Of a stretch of 64,000 bases of DNA, positions 29,371 to 39,635 are shown in pieces (the stretch's first letter is position 1; every line of letters begins with the position of its first letter). The position numbers were made by a program, and so were the translations under genes. The notes beneath the pieces were generated by a model, which saw only the letters and a program-made list of their open reading frames with translations, was not told the DNA's origin and searched no databases. The stretch is from contig NZ_CP039543.1 of NCBI RefSeq assembly GCF_013085545.1, forward strand, positions 744,001-808,000, written 5' to 3'. Source of the DNA: Oceanidesulfovibrio marinus (GTDB taxonomy: Bacteria > Desulfobacterota > Desulfovibrionia > Desulfovibrionales > Desulfovibrionaceae).

Positions 29371-30192
29371 CTAGCTGTTTCGCAGGTGGTTCACGGCATT
29401 CTCAAAGATGATCGTGCCCAGCGGCGGCAGCTCGTCCTGCTGGGTGCGCGCGCGGGTGTAGCGCGGGTGGTTAGTCGGATCGTTATATGCCTCGGGGTGG
29501 GGCATGAGTCCCAGGATGCGGCCAGTGGGATCGGTGAGCCCGGCAATGGCGTTGGGTGAGCCGTTGGGGTTGTACGGGTACTCCTGGGTGGGCGCGCCGG
29601 AGAGCGGGTCCACGTAACGCAGGGCCACGAGGTTGGCCTTTTCAAGGCCTTCCATGACGGCGTCCGAGGCGGCCACGAGCTTGCCCTCGCCGTGACGCAC
29701 CGGGAACTCCAGCCGGTCGATGCCCTTGGTGAAGATGCAGGGGGAGTCCGGCTCGGCGCGCAGGGAGACCCAGCGGTCCTCGAAGCGGGCGGAGTCGTTC
29801 ACGGCCAGGCTCACCTGGCGCTCCAGGCGTATACCATCCAGGCAGGGCAGCAGCCCAAGCTTGACGAGGAGCTGGAATCCGTTGCAGATGCCCAAGGCCA
29901 TGCCGCCGGCGTCCAGCATGGTCAGGAGCTGGTCCAGGATGCGCTCGCCGTCCACGGTGGCGTGACGCCAGCGCTGGGCCGCGGCCTGGGCCGCGCCGAG
30001 GTCGTCCCCGTCCAGGAAGCCGCCCGGGAAGACGCAGAAGTTGTAGGCGTCCACGCGGACGCGCCCGGAGGTGAGGTCCGAGAAGTAGACGATGTCCACC
30101 TCGTCGGCGCCGGCGCGCCGGGCCGTATGGGCGGATTCAATTTCACAGTTGGTGCCGTATCCGGTGATGACGATGACCTTGACGCGGGCCAT
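29371..30192 (-). CDS. purQ: Phosphoribosylformylglycinamidine synthase glutaminase subunit PurQ
   Basis: Starting at 30192, where GGAG is well placed, the protein has 273 residues. It is a class I glutamine amidotransferase: CVFPGGFLDGDDLG, the nucleophile elbow GICNGFQLL, and the His/Glu pair in LMPHPEAYND. PurQ supplies ammonia to PurL in step four of purine synthesis. The length is somewhat above the short bacterial PurQ but fits the longer type found in several deltaproteobacteria. No PurL or PurS gene is close by. A TATAAT hexamer on the minus strand lies at 30272-30277. Confidence 0.9.
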   Translation of the reverse strand: MARVKVIVITGYGTNCEIESAHTARRAGADEVDIVYFSDLTSGRVRVDAYNFCVFPGGFLDGDDLGAAQAAAQRWRHATVDGERILDQLLTMLDAGGMALGICNGFQLLVKLGLLPCLDGIRLERQVSLAVNDSARFEDRWVSLRAEPDSPCIFTKGIDRLEFPVRHGEGKLVAASDAVMEGLEKANLVALRYVDPLSGAPTQEYPYNPNGSPNAIAGLTDPTGRILGLMPHPEAYNDPTNHPRYTRARTQQDELPPLGTIIFENAVNHLRNS

Positions 30193-30246
30193 GATGTTCT
30201 CCATTGGGGCCCGCAAAGCCATGTGGGACGCGGGCGGAAATTTGTG

Positions 30247-30276
30247 TTGACTCTAACGTTCGTCTAGGCAAATTAT
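30247..30276 (+). promoter_or_regulatory. Candidate sigma-70 promoter of the pyrG leader
   Basis: TTGACT (30247-30252) is followed after 18 bases by AATTAT (30271-30276). Transcription would begin near 30282, exactly at the 5' strand of a strong closing stem. Confidence 0.5.
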
Positions 30277-30281
30277 AGAGT

Positions 30282-30399
30282 CCCGGAAAGCGTGAGCATG
30301 CCGTCCGAGCCCGGCGGGATTGGCCCCCGAGCCTTTCGGATCGGCGCCTGCTCACGAATGAGAGCGTGGATCATCCTAGAACCACAACGCTTTTCCGGG
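30282..30399 (+). ncRNA. Structured leader or small RNA upstream of pyrG (family unknown)
   Basis: CCCGGAAA (30282-30289) pairs with TTTCCGGG (30392-30399), and immediately inside CGTGAGCA (30291-30298) pairs with TGCTCACG (30349-30356). GCCG and CGGC extend the inner arm. The element begins where the predicted promoter would start transcription and is followed 70 bases later by a terminator. It lacks the 4.5S signature and is short for 6S RNA, although CGTGAGCATGC also occurs in 6S-like sequences. It could be an independent RNA or an attenuating pyrG leader. Confidence 0.45.
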
Positions 30400-30469
30400 C
30401 GAGGCTGAACATAGTGCGGCAGGCGATGGCCGTCAACAGGACTGGTCCCGCCATTGTAGAGCACAGTCG

Positions 30470-30491
30470 AGGAGGCGCTGCCTCCTTTTTT
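30470..30491 (+). terminator. Intrinsic terminator in front of pyrG
   Basis: GGAGGC-GCT-GCCTCC followed by TTTTTT lies 66 bases before the pyrG start. It either ends the upstream small RNA or acts as an attenuator for pyrG. Confidence 0.8.
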
Positions 30492-30557
30492 GTTTCCATA
30501 TGCTGCGGCGCGGCGCTCCGGGGACGCCGCCGGACAACTTACACAGAGGGAGAATAG

Positions 30558-32189
<1,632 letters not shown>

Positions 32190-32191
32190 GA

Positions 32192-32803
32192 ATGATTTTC
32201 GGACGCCATACTGCCGGTCTCCGCGGGCGCATGTCCCGCGCGGAGATCGTACGCCGCGCCAGAGCGGTAGAGCTTCTCGTGTTCGACGTGGACGGTGTGC
32301 TTACCGACGGCGGTCTCTACTACGACGAGAACGGCCAGTATGCGAAACGTTTCGACGTGCAGGACGGCCTGGGCATTAAAGCGGCCCAGGCCGTTGGCCT
32401 GCACATCGGCGTGATCACCGGGCTGGACTCCAAGGCCGTGGCCAACCGCGTGAATGAGCTGGAGATTGATGAGTATGTGGCCGGCAGGGTGGAGAAGTCT
32501 ACCGCGTTCGAGGCTCTCTGCGAGCGGCATGGCGTTGCGCCGTACCAGGCTGCCTACGTGGGCGACGACTGGGTGGACATAGGGCCCATGCGGATGGCGG
32601 GCCTGCCCATGGCCGTGCCCAACGCCCAGCCCGAGGTGCTGCAGGTGGCCGCGCACGTGCTCTCCCGCCCGGGAGGCCGCGGCGCCGTTCGCGAGGCGAT
32701 CCGGCTGGTGTTGTTCTGCAAAGGGTGCCTGGACGGGGAGCTGGAAAGCTGGCGCAAGGGAATGGCCCTGGCCAAGGCCGCTTCCCGACGTTTAAATCGC
32801 TAG
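32192..32803 (+). CDS. kdsC: 3-deoxy-D-manno-octulosonate-8-phosphate phosphatase (KdsC-type HAD)
   Basis: The 203-residue protein belongs to the HAD C0 phosphatases: FDVDGVLTDG carries the nucleophile and acid/base Asp, VITGLDSKAV is motif 2, and VGDDWVDIGPM is motif 4. KdsC removes phosphate from Kdo-8-phosphate on the way to lipopolysaccharide inner core. It is tightly coupled to pyrG. The genes usually found downstream (lptC, lptA, lptB) are not present before rpoN. Confidence 0.88.
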   Translation: MIFGRHTAGLRGRMSRAEIVRRARAVELLVFDVDGVLTDGGLYYDENGQYAKRFDVQDGLGIKAAQAVGLHIGVITGLDSKAVANRVNELEIDEYVAGRVEKSTAFEALCERHGVAPYQAAYVGDDWVDIGPMRMAGLPMAVPNAQPEVLQVAAHVLSRPGGRGAVREAIRLVLFCKGCLDGELESWRKGMALAKAASRRLNR

Positions 32804-33102
32804 AATCTCCGGGCGCTATCTGCGTAGTTTCATTTCCCTTCCTGTCTTACGGGCGGCGAATTACGCGCGCCCCGCAGGGAAAACTCGTTGCCACCGTGCT
32901 ACATCTGTGGCAAAACGCGTTTTGTGTCAGCAACAATTATGCCGTCTTTTCTTTCTCCTGCAATGTATGGGCGTTTTTGCAGTATTGTGAAACCTTCTCG
33001 TGTTGAAGGAACCCTGGAGTTCCCCTCTCTGAAAAGTGTTTTAAAAACGCAACGCCTCATATCTATTATCCGTACTCCTGACGGGGAAGGTCCGTAACCG
33101 CC
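32804..33102. other. Non-coding gap between kdsC and rpoN
   Basis: About 300 bases without a credible gene. GTCCGTAACC precedes the rpoN ATG. The Lpt transport genes that commonly fill this position in proteobacteria are missing. No terminator or promoter could be called with confidence. Confidence 0.5.
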
Positions 33103-34518
33103 ATGGGTCTGGAACTCAGACAACAACTCAAGCTCAGCCAACAGCTGGTGATGACGCCCCAGCTGCAACAGGCCATCAAGCTCCTGCAGCTCTCCCGGCT
33201 GGAGCTCATGGATACTGTTCAGCAGGAGCTCCTGGAAAACCCCTTTCTGGAGGAGGGCGCCGAGGCCGAGGCGCTGGAGCAGGCCGAAGTGGTTCCCGAG
33301 GTCGAGACCACGCCGGCCAGCGATCAGGAGCTCATGCGCAACGCCGATTGGGAAGACTACATCGGCGACTTCTCCTCTACCTCCAAGCAGGCCCAGGTCC
33401 GCGAGTTCGAGGCCGTGGAGGCCACCTCCTTCGAGGCGCGCATTTCCGGCAAGACCTCGCTGGAGGGGCACCTGGAATGGCAGCTCAGGCTCTCCCGGCT
33501 CAATGACAGGCAGATCGACATAGGCCTCGCGGTTATCAACAACCTCGATTCCTCCGGTTATCTGCAAGCCACGAATGAGGAGCTGGCAGTGCTTACCGGC
33601 GCCTCGCCAGAGGAGATCGAGCCGGTCATCAAGTCGATCCAGGAGTTCGACCCCGTAGGCGTGGCCGCGCGCACGCCGTCGGAGTGCCTGCTCGTGCAGA
33701 TCAAAAACTACGGCATCGACGATCCCGTGCTTGAAGAGATCGTGCGCGAGCACCTGGAGGATCTGGAGAAGAAGCGCTACAAGCCGCTGTGCCGCAAGTT
33801 CCGCATCTCCATGGAGGAGCTCAAGGGCTACCTGGACAAGCTCACCGAGCTGGACCCCATGCCCGGAGCGAGCTTCGGCAGCGAGGAGCCGGTCTACGTC
33901 TCGCCGGACGTTTACGTCTACAAGTACGGCGACGATTTCGTGATCCTGCTGAATGAGGAGGGGCTGCCCAGGCTGGAGCTCAACTCCGACTACATGCAGG
34001 CCATGGAAGGCCGGTCTTCCAAGGAAAAAGAATACTTCCAGGACAAGATGCGCAGCGCCGTGTGGCTGATGAAGAGCCTGTACCAGCGCCAGCGCACCCT
34101 GTACAAGGTGACCGAGAGCGTGGTGAAGCATCAGCGCGAGTTTTTCGAGCACGGCGTCACCCATCTCAAGCCGCTCATCCTCAAGGACGTGGCCGAGGAC
34201 ATCGGCATGCACGAGTCCACGGTGAGCCGCATCACCACCAGCAAGTACGTCGCCACGCCCCATGGCATCTTCGAGCTCAAGTTCTTCTTTAACTCCGCCC
34301 TCGGCCTGGATGACGGGTCCCAGGTCGGCTCCGAGAGCGTCAAGGCGCTCATCAAGAAGATGATCTCCGGCGAGAATCCCAAGAAGCCGCTTTCCGACGA
34401 GAAGATCGCGGAAATGCTCAAGGATGAGCTGCAGGTGAACATCGCCCGCAGAACTGTTGCCAAGTACCGGTCCGCACTGGACATTCCATCGTCTTCCAAG
34501 CGGAAACAGGTTTTCTGA
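33103..34518 (+). CDS. rpoN: RNA polymerase sigma-54 factor
   Basis: The 471-residue product opens with the region I activator-interacting segment MGLELRQQLKLSQQLVMTPQ and an acidic linker. It ends with the RpoN box ARRTVAKYR shortly before the C-terminus, and a helix-turn-helix region (DIGMHESTVSRITTSKYVATP) binds the -12 element. Sigma-54 directs transcription of nitrogen, flagellar and other genes with enhancer-binding activators. It heads the conserved rpoN-hpf-ptsN-rapZ block. Confidence 0.97.
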   Translation: MGLELRQQLKLSQQLVMTPQLQQAIKLLQLSRLELMDTVQQELLENPFLEEGAEAEALEQAEVVPEVETTPASDQELMRNADWEDYIGDFSSTSKQAQVREFEAVEATSFEARISGKTSLEGHLEWQLRLSRLNDRQIDIGLAVINNLDSSGYLQATNEELAVLTGASPEEIEPVIKSIQEFDPVGVAARTPSECLLVQIKNYGIDDPVLEEIVREHLEDLEKKRYKPLCRKFRISMEELKGYLDKLTELDPMPGASFGSEEPVYVSPDVYVYKYGDDFVILLNEEGLPRLELNSDYMQAMEGRSSKEKEYFQDKMRSAVWLMKSLYQRQRTLYKVTESVVKHQREFFEHGVTHLKPLILKDVAEDIGMHESTVSRITTSKYVATPHGIFELKFFFNSALGLDDGSQVGSESVKALIKKMISGENPKKPLSDEKIAEMLKDELQVNIARRTVAKYRSALDIPSSSKRKQVF

Positions 34519-34556
34519 CCCGATCCCCGCCCAGGAATTGCGAAAGGAGGGAATCT

Positions 34557-35102
34557 ATGAACATAGCCATCACCTTCAAGGGCTTTGAGCCGTCCGAACA
34601 CCTCAAGAAGTATGCTTACCGACGCTTCGGCAAGCTTTCCAAATACGTGGACTCCAAGGAAGACAACTCCGAGATGCAGGTCAACCTCGGGGTCGAGAAG
34701 TTCCGCCATCTGGCCGAGGTCTCGCTGGCAGGCGACAACATCAACCTCACCGCCACCGAGGCGAGCGAGGACATGTACGCTACCATCGACATGGTTCTGG
34801 ACAAGCTGGAGTCCCAGCTGCGCAAGCTCAAGGACCGCGACAAGGACCGCCGCAAGGGCGACCGCAGCCGCGTCAACATCGAGACCTTCACCATCTCCGA
34901 GAACGAGAGCGGCATGCGCGAACGGACCATCATGGCCACGGACTCCATAGAGCCCAAGCCCATGTACGTGGACGAGGCCGCGATGCAGCTGGACACGTTG
35001 GACTACAACTTTCTTGTTTTCCGGAATGCGGACACGGAACGCATTAACGTGATATACCGTATGAACAAACACGACTTCGGTCTTATCGACCCGGGACAAT
35101 AG
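34557..35102 (+). CDS. hpf: Ribosome hibernation promoting factor, long form
   Basis: At 181 residues this is the long HPF type. The N-terminal S30AE/YfiA domain (MNIAITFKGFEPSEHLKKYAYR, VEKFRHLAEVSLAGDNINLTA, DMYATIDMVLDKLESQLRKLKDR) is joined by a linker to the C-terminal dimerisation domain ending NVIYRMNKHDFGLIDP. Long HPF dimerises 70S ribosomes into 100S particles in stationary phase. The AGGAGG site is excellent. Position downstream of rpoN is conserved. Confidence 0.95.
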   Translation: MNIAITFKGFEPSEHLKKYAYRRFGKLSKYVDSKEDNSEMQVNLGVEKFRHLAEVSLAGDNINLTATEASEDMYATIDMVLDKLESQLRKLKDRDKDRRKGDRSRVNIETFTISENESGMRERTIMATDSIEPKPMYVDEAAMQLDTLDYNFLVFRNADTERINVIYRMNKHDFGLIDPGQ

Positions 35103-35106
35103 CTCC

Positions 35107-35556
35107 ATGCGACTCGCGGATTATCTGGACAAAGATTTGGTCATACCCACCATTCAGGCGACGGAGAAGGGTGCTGTGCTCGCCGAGCTCATCGCCCCCG
35201 TGGCCACGAAAATTCCCGACCTGGACGCCGACAAAGCGCTGAAGGTGCTGCTCGAGCGCGAGTACCTGGGCACCACGGGTATCGGCGATGGAATCGCCAT
35301 ACCGCACGGCAAGCTCGAAGATCTGCACGAGATCGTTCTCGTGGTGGGCCGCAGTCCGCAGGGCGTGGACTTCGAGGCCCTGGACTTCAAGCTCTGCACG
35401 ATCTTTTTTCTCGTGCTCGCACCGGAGAAAGTGGCCGGCATGCACCTGCGCATCCTCGCGCACATCTCCCGGCTGCTGAAGGAAGAGTCCTTCCGCAGGG
35501 AGTTTCTGGAAGCGGAAGGCAAGGAGCAGTTATGGGAGCTTCTTTCGAGGACGTGA
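35107..35556 (+). CDS. ptsN: PTS EIIA-Ntr-like regulatory protein
   Basis: The 149-residue protein is a fructose-type EIIA domain with the phosphorylatable His in GIAIPHGKLEDL. EIIA-Ntr receives phosphate from the nitrogen PTS and regulates rather than transports. It starts four bases after hpf and its end is overlapped by rapZ for 25 bases. The neighbourhood also contains mannose-type PTS components, so it may link carbon and nitrogen signalling. Confidence 0.92.
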   Translation: MRLADYLDKDLVIPTIQATEKGAVLAELIAPVATKIPDLDADKALKVLLEREYLGTTGIGDGIAIPHGKLEDLHEIVLVVGRSPQGVDFEALDFKLCTIFFLVLAPEKVAGMHLRILAHISRLLKEESFRREFLEAEGKEQLWELLSRT

Positions 35557-36473
35557 ACGCCGAAGGCTCCTTTCCGCTGGTCATCGTCGGCGGGCTCTCC
35601 GGAGCCGGAAAGTCCACGGCCATCGATGTTTTCGAGGACTTACGCTTCTTCGTGGTGGATGGTCTGCCGGCCTCCATCGTACCCAAGCTGACTGCCCTGT
35701 TTTCGGGCCAGAACCAGCTCCAGTTCCGCGGTCTCGTGGTGGGAATGTACTTCCGCGACCGCACCTTTCCCCAGTCCTGGCTCGAAGCCCTTGAGGAGCT
35801 CAAGCTGCAGGGGCTCAAGCCGCAGATCATCTTCATGGAGGCGCGCAACGAAGTTCTGGTGCGGCGCTACTCCTCCACCAGAAGGCCCCATCCCGTGGCC
35901 CAGCTTATGGCCATGGACGGCAAGGAGGGCGACGAATGCGGTCCGCTCAGCCTGGACGGGGCCATCAACCTGGAGCGAGAACGGCTCTATCCCATCAAGA
36001 AGATGGCGGATATCGTCATCGACACTTCGGATTACTCTGTTCACGATCTGCGCAAGATGATCCAGCGCAAGTGGACCGCTCTGGAGGAAGGGGAAGGCCG
36101 GCTCAACATCCAGATCATCTCTTTCGGCTTCAAGTACGGCCCGCCGGCCGAGGCGGACCTTATTTTTGATATGCGATTTTTGCCCAACCCGTACTTTGTG
36201 CAGTCCATGCGGCCGCTGACCGGCAAGGACGAGGCCGTGGCCGAGTACGTGCTGGGCGTTGAACCGGGCAAGACATTCCTGGTCAAGCTCCGGGAATTTC
36301 TCGAATATCTCTTTCCGTTGTACGAGGCCGAGGGCCGCTACCGCGTGACACTGGGCATCGGCTGCACAGGCGGACGCCACCGTTCCGTGGCCGTGAGCGA
36401 GGCCCTGTACAAGTCTTTGAAAGAGTCGAATTATGTAGTATCGATCGAGCATCGCCACGTGGAGCTCGGCTAA
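35532..36473 (+). CDS. rapZ: RNase adapter / nucleotide-binding protein RapZ
   Basis: The 313-residue product has Walker A in VIVGGLSGAGKSTA, Walker B-like FFVVDGLPA, and the C-terminal signature IGCTGGRHRSVAVSE with HRHVEL at the end, typical of the YvcJ/RapZ family. In E. coli it steers RNase E to a small RNA controlling amino-sugar synthesis; in this lineage the target is unknown. The start at 35532 has AAGGAG upstream and lies inside ptsN. Confidence 0.94.
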   Translation: MGASFEDVNAEGSFPLVIVGGLSGAGKSTAIDVFEDLRFFVVDGLPASIVPKLTALFSGQNQLQFRGLVVGMYFRDRTFPQSWLEALEELKLQGLKPQIIFMEARNEVLVRRYSSTRRPHPVAQLMAMDGKEGDECGPLSLDGAINLERERLYPIKKMADIVIDTSDYSVHDLRKMIQRKWTALEEGEGRLNIQIISFGFKYGPPAEADLIFDMRFLPNPYFVQSMRPLTGKDEAVAEYVLGVEPGKTFLVKLREFLEYLFPLYEAEGRYRVTLGIGCTGGRHRSVAVSEALYKSLKESNYVVSIEHRHVELG

Positions 36474-36514
36474 AATCGGCGGCGGAGGCGGCCGCCGCGG
36501 CGATGCGCCGCCAG

Positions 36515-36532
36515 CCGCCTTTGGCGGTTTTT
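36515..36532 (+). terminator. Small terminator-like hairpin between rapZ and EIIA
   Basis: CCGCC-TTT-GGCGG followed by TTTTT. It may reduce read-through from the rpoN-rapZ block into the mannose-type PTS genes. Confidence 0.6.
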
Positions 36533-36545
36533 CAATTTCAGGAAT

Positions 36546-37022
36546 ATGCCCATGCGGGAAACCAGCACAACGGAAAAGGTCAAGAGCGCAAAGCAGCTCG
36601 AAACGCCGGTCCAGACCGGCGTTGTCGTCGTGACCCACGCTCATTACGGGGCCAGCCTCATCGAAGCCGCGGAGTTCATCCTCGGCAAGCAGCAGTGGTG
36701 CGAGTTCGTCAGTGTGGACGGCACCCGCGCTGTGGAGGATACGCGCAACGAGATACAGGTCGCCGTCTCCAGCTGCGACCAGGGCCAGGGCGTCATCATT
36801 CTCACCGACATGTTCGGCGGCACGCCGACCAACCTGAGCCTCTCTCTTCTGGGCGCGCAGAACCTGGAGGTGGTCACGGGCGTAAACCTGCCCATGCTGC
36901 TCAAGGTTCTGGGCAGCCGCTCCAAGGAGCCGGCGGACCTCGCCCTGGACGCAAAGGCCGCAGGCAGCCAGGGCATTGTCGTGGCCGGCGAGATACTGCG
37001 CTCCAAGGTAGGCGGCAAATAG
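36546..37022 (+). CDS. PTS mannose-family EIIA component
   Basis: A 158-residue cytoplasmic protein with the mannose-type EIIA fold: VVVVTHAHYGASLIEAAEFIL carries the phosphorylated His, and VIILTDMFGGTPTNLSLSLL is the conserved second block. The first 25 or so residues are a polar extension, so the true start could be slightly downstream. It is followed two bases later by EIIB. In several sulfate reducers these components are kept in a reduced set and may act in regulation. Confidence 0.88.
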   Translation: MPMRETSTTEKVKSAKQLETPVQTGVVVVTHAHYGASLIEAAEFILGKQQWCEFVSVDGTRAVEDTRNEIQVAVSSCDQGQGVIILTDMFGGTPTNLSLSLLGAQNLEVVTGVNLPMLLKVLGSRSKEPADLALDAKAAGSQGIVVAGEILRSKVGGK

Positions 37023-37024
37023 CC

Positions 37025-37492
37025 ATGTTCTGGGCGCGGGTGGACAACAGACTCGTTCACGGCCAGGTCATCGAAACCTGGCTGCCGTACACCGGCGCCA
37101 AGACCCTCCTGGTCTGCAACAAGGAGCTCGCGGGCGATGTGCTGCGCCAGGAGATCATGTCCCTGGCCATCCCCTCCAACGTGCGCGCGCGGTTCATCGA
37201 CGCGGAGCACGCCAACGAGTTCATCGAGAACGACGCCCGTACGGATCGCTCCTCGGTGCTGGCGTTGTTCGCCGATTGCCGCGACGCCCGCATCGCCATG
37301 CAGCACGGCCTTGCCATCAAAATCCTCAACATAGGCAACCTCCACTACACACCAGGCAGCGAACAGATCTGCCCCCACGTGGCCCTTTCCCCGGAAGACG
37401 CTGTCTGTCTACGCGGGCTGGAGAAGATGGGGGTGGAGCTCGATTTCCGCTGTCTGCCCACAGAACCGGTGCAGGTGAAAGCGACATGGTGA
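37025..37492 (+). CDS. PTS mannose/sorbose-family EIIB component
   Basis: The 155-residue protein begins MFWARVDNRLVHGQVIETW, where the His of RLVHGQV is the phosphorylation site of mannose-type EIIB. GIKILNIGNLHY-type residues are found near the middle (LAIKILNIGNLHYTPG). It passes phosphate from EIIA to sugar during uptake. Its end overlaps the EIIC start by seven bases, so the three genes form one unit. Confidence 0.92.
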   Translation: MFWARVDNRLVHGQVIETWLPYTGAKTLLVCNKELAGDVLRQEIMSLAIPSNVRARFIDAEHANEFIENDARTDRSSVLALFADCRDARIAMQHGLAIKILNIGNLHYTPGSEQICPHVALSPEDAVCLRGLEKMGVELDFRCLPTEPVQVKATW

Positions 37493-38192
37493 CGGTACCT
37501 ACCTTCATGGACGTGTTCTACGTCGTGCTGATCGCTTTTTTTTTGTGGTTTTTTCGGGGCTGCGTTTTACCCTGAACCTCGGCGTCATTGAACGTCCCCT
37601 GGTTTTCGGCCCACTTCTGGGCCTCGTCCTGGGCGACATCGGCGATGGCGTGGCCGTCGGCCTCTTTTTCGAGCTCTTCTGGCTGGACCTCATTCCGGCC
37701 GGTACCTACATTCCACCCAACGCGCTGCTCTCGGTGTGCGTCACCCTGGGCCTGATGCGCCACTTCGGCCTCAATGGGGCAGGGGAGTGCGTACCGGCTC
37801 TGGCCCTGGGCATTCCCGCGGCCTACGCCGGGGCCTGGCTGGAGCGGATGCAGCGCTCCTGGCAGGACCGCGGCTACAACCGGCTGCTGGCCTGGGCCAA
37901 GGGCTCAGAGCGCGGCAGCCAGCCCCACGTTATCGTGCGCTACTCCCTCATCCAGCTCGCAGCCTCCAATCTGCTGCTTGTCATGGTCTGCATGCTCGCT
38001 GCGCTCTCCCTGCTGGGGGTGGTCATCCACCTGGCGGGACACGCCCTCTTCGCGCCTCTTTCCCACTTCAGCTGGCCCATGCTCTGGATCACGGCCTCGG
38101 TGGGCGGGGTGCTCTCTCTGCGTGTGAAGAACGCCTACCGGACTTTCGCCGCCGGCGTGGTGGCGGTCTTTCTGCTCGTCCTGCTGCAGTAG
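37486..38192 (+). pseudogene. PTS mannose-family EIIC permease, frameshifted at a T9 tract
   Basis: The gene begins at ATG 37486 (MVTVPTFMDVFYVVLIAFF) but reaches a stop at 37575. A run of nine T at 37536-37544 is followed in the next frame by VFSGLRFTLNLGVIERPLVFG, FFELFWLDLIPAGTYIPPN and further membrane helices to 38192. One extra T would restore a continuous protein of about 235 residues. The rest of the permease is intact, which suggests a recent slip, a phase-variable tract, transcriptional slippage or a sequencing error. No EIID gene follows, although mannose-type permeases need both. Confidence 0.8.
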
Positions 38193-38687
38193 TTCACAAC
38201 TGCGACTGCCTGCCGCAGACGTTGTGCTTTCTCTTTCCAGCCCGGCGTTCGATTCGGGCCGGGGCTGCTGTTCATTGACGCGTCATTCCTGCGTATGGAG
38301 TCGAAAGCACGCATCCAGGGCAGGTCGATCTGACCAGACGCCTTGCATGCCGGGCCTTGCCGCTGGTGGTGATTTTCTTCACGAGACATTTGCCGCAGAG
38401 GATACGGACGCGTTACGACGTGGTGTGACGGGCTCCCGGCGAATTGGCGGTTGTCAGTGGATGATGATTGTGATATTTCGCACTAGCTACTTGCGGCAGT
38501 CCCTGCAAAGCGATTTCCGGAAGATGGCAATAGATTGAAAGAACAGGATATTTTTATATCGTCGCAGCCGAGGCTCGCGCCACCGGATTCCGCAGGAGTT
38601 CTGACCTGAAATAGGCCGGAAAGCGACAGCCCGGTTTCTGCGTGCGGCGACGCGCAACCGTGCAACCAACCATCTGAGGAGGTAGAA
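38193..38687 (+). promoter_or_regulatory. Gap upstream of ppaC with a candidate promoter
   Basis: About 495 bases contain no convincing gene. TTGTCA (38451-38456) lies 17 bases before TATTTC (38474-38479), a possible promoter that would give ppaC a leader of about 200 bases. The ribosome site is a strong GAGGAGGT just before the ATG at 38688. No EIID remnant was recognised here. Confidence 0.4.
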
Positions 38688-39608
38688 ATGGCCGCTTTAG
38701 CTTTCGGACACAAGAACCCCGACACCGACACCGTAGTCAGCGCCCTGGCTGCGGCCGATCTGAAGACCAAGACCGGTACCGAGACCAAGGCCGTGACCCT
38801 GGGCGAGTGCACGCCCGAGACCGTTTTCGTGCTCGAAAAGTTCGGCATTGCCAAGCCCGAGATCGTCTCCTCCGTGGCCGGCCAGGACGTGGTCATCGTG
38901 GACACCACCGACCTCGCCCAGCTGCCTGACGACATCGCCGAAGCCAACGTGCTCGCCATCTTCGACCACCACAAGCTCGGCGACCTGACCACCTCCAGCC
39001 CGCTCGAAATGTGGGTCGGCCCGGTTGGCTGCTCCGCCACCATGATCTACAAGGCCTACAAGGCCAGCAACGTCGAGATCCCCAAGGACCTCGCCGGCGC
39101 CATGCTCTGCGCCCTGCTGTCCGACACCGTCATGTTCAAGTCCGTGACCTGCACCGAAGAGGACAAGGCTGTGGCTGCAGATCTGGCCAAGATCGCCGGC
39201 GTCTCCGACATGATGGCCCTGGGCATGGAGATGTTCAAGGTCAAGTCCGCCGTGGACGGCGCCACCGCTTCCGAGCTGGTGTTCCGCGACTACAAGGACT
39301 TCGACATGTCCGGCAAGAAGGTCGGCATCGGCCAGCTCGAGGTTGTTGACCTCTCCATGCTGGACGCCCGCAAGGCCGAGCTCGCCGAGGAGATCAAGAA
39401 GGTCAAGGCCGATGGCCGCCACTCCGTCTTCCTGCTGCTCACCGACATCATGAAGGAAGGCTCCCAGATGCTGATCGTCTCCGATGACGCGTCCGTGGTC
39501 GAGAAGGCCTTTGGCGTGGCCGGCGACGCCGAAGTGTGGCTGGAAGGCGTGATGAGCCGTAAGAAGCAGGTCGTTCCGAACTTCGAGAAGGCTTTCTCCG
39601 CTCTGTAA
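38688..39608 (+). CDS. ppaC: Manganese-dependent inorganic pyrophosphatase (family II)
   Basis: The 306-residue protein is a DHH phosphoesterase of the family II pyrophosphatases. FGHKNPDTDTVVSA carries metal ligands, VIVDTTDLAQLP follows, IFDHHKLGD is the DHH motif, and SRKKQVVP near the C-terminus binds substrate phosphate. It hydrolyses pyrophosphate, which sulfate reducers produce in large amounts when ATP sulfurylase activates sulfate. Codon usage is strongly biased to GC-ending codons, suggesting high expression. It has its own strong ribosome site and terminator. Confidence 0.96.
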   Translation: MAALAFGHKNPDTDTVVSALAAADLKTKTGTETKAVTLGECTPETVFVLEKFGIAKPEIVSSVAGQDVVIVDTTDLAQLPDDIAEANVLAIFDHHKLGDLTTSSPLEMWVGPVGCSATMIYKAYKASNVEIPKDLAGAMLCALLSDTVMFKSVTCTEEDKAVAADLAKIAGVSDMMALGMEMFKVKSAVDGATASELVFRDYKDFDMSGKKVGIGQLEVVDLSMLDARKAELAEEIKKVKADGRHSVFLLLTDIMKEGSQMLIVSDDASVVEKAFGVAGDAEVWLEGVMSRKKQVVPNFEKAFSAL

Positions 39609-39635
39609 GCCGCATTCGTAAAGTATGTTGCACTG

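Noticed and set aside
30282-30399. 4.5S SRP RNA or standard 6S RNA
   Set aside because: The SRP tetraloop motif GGAAGGAAGCAG-type sequence is absent and the closed structure is too short for 6S, so only a generic structured RNA is claimed.
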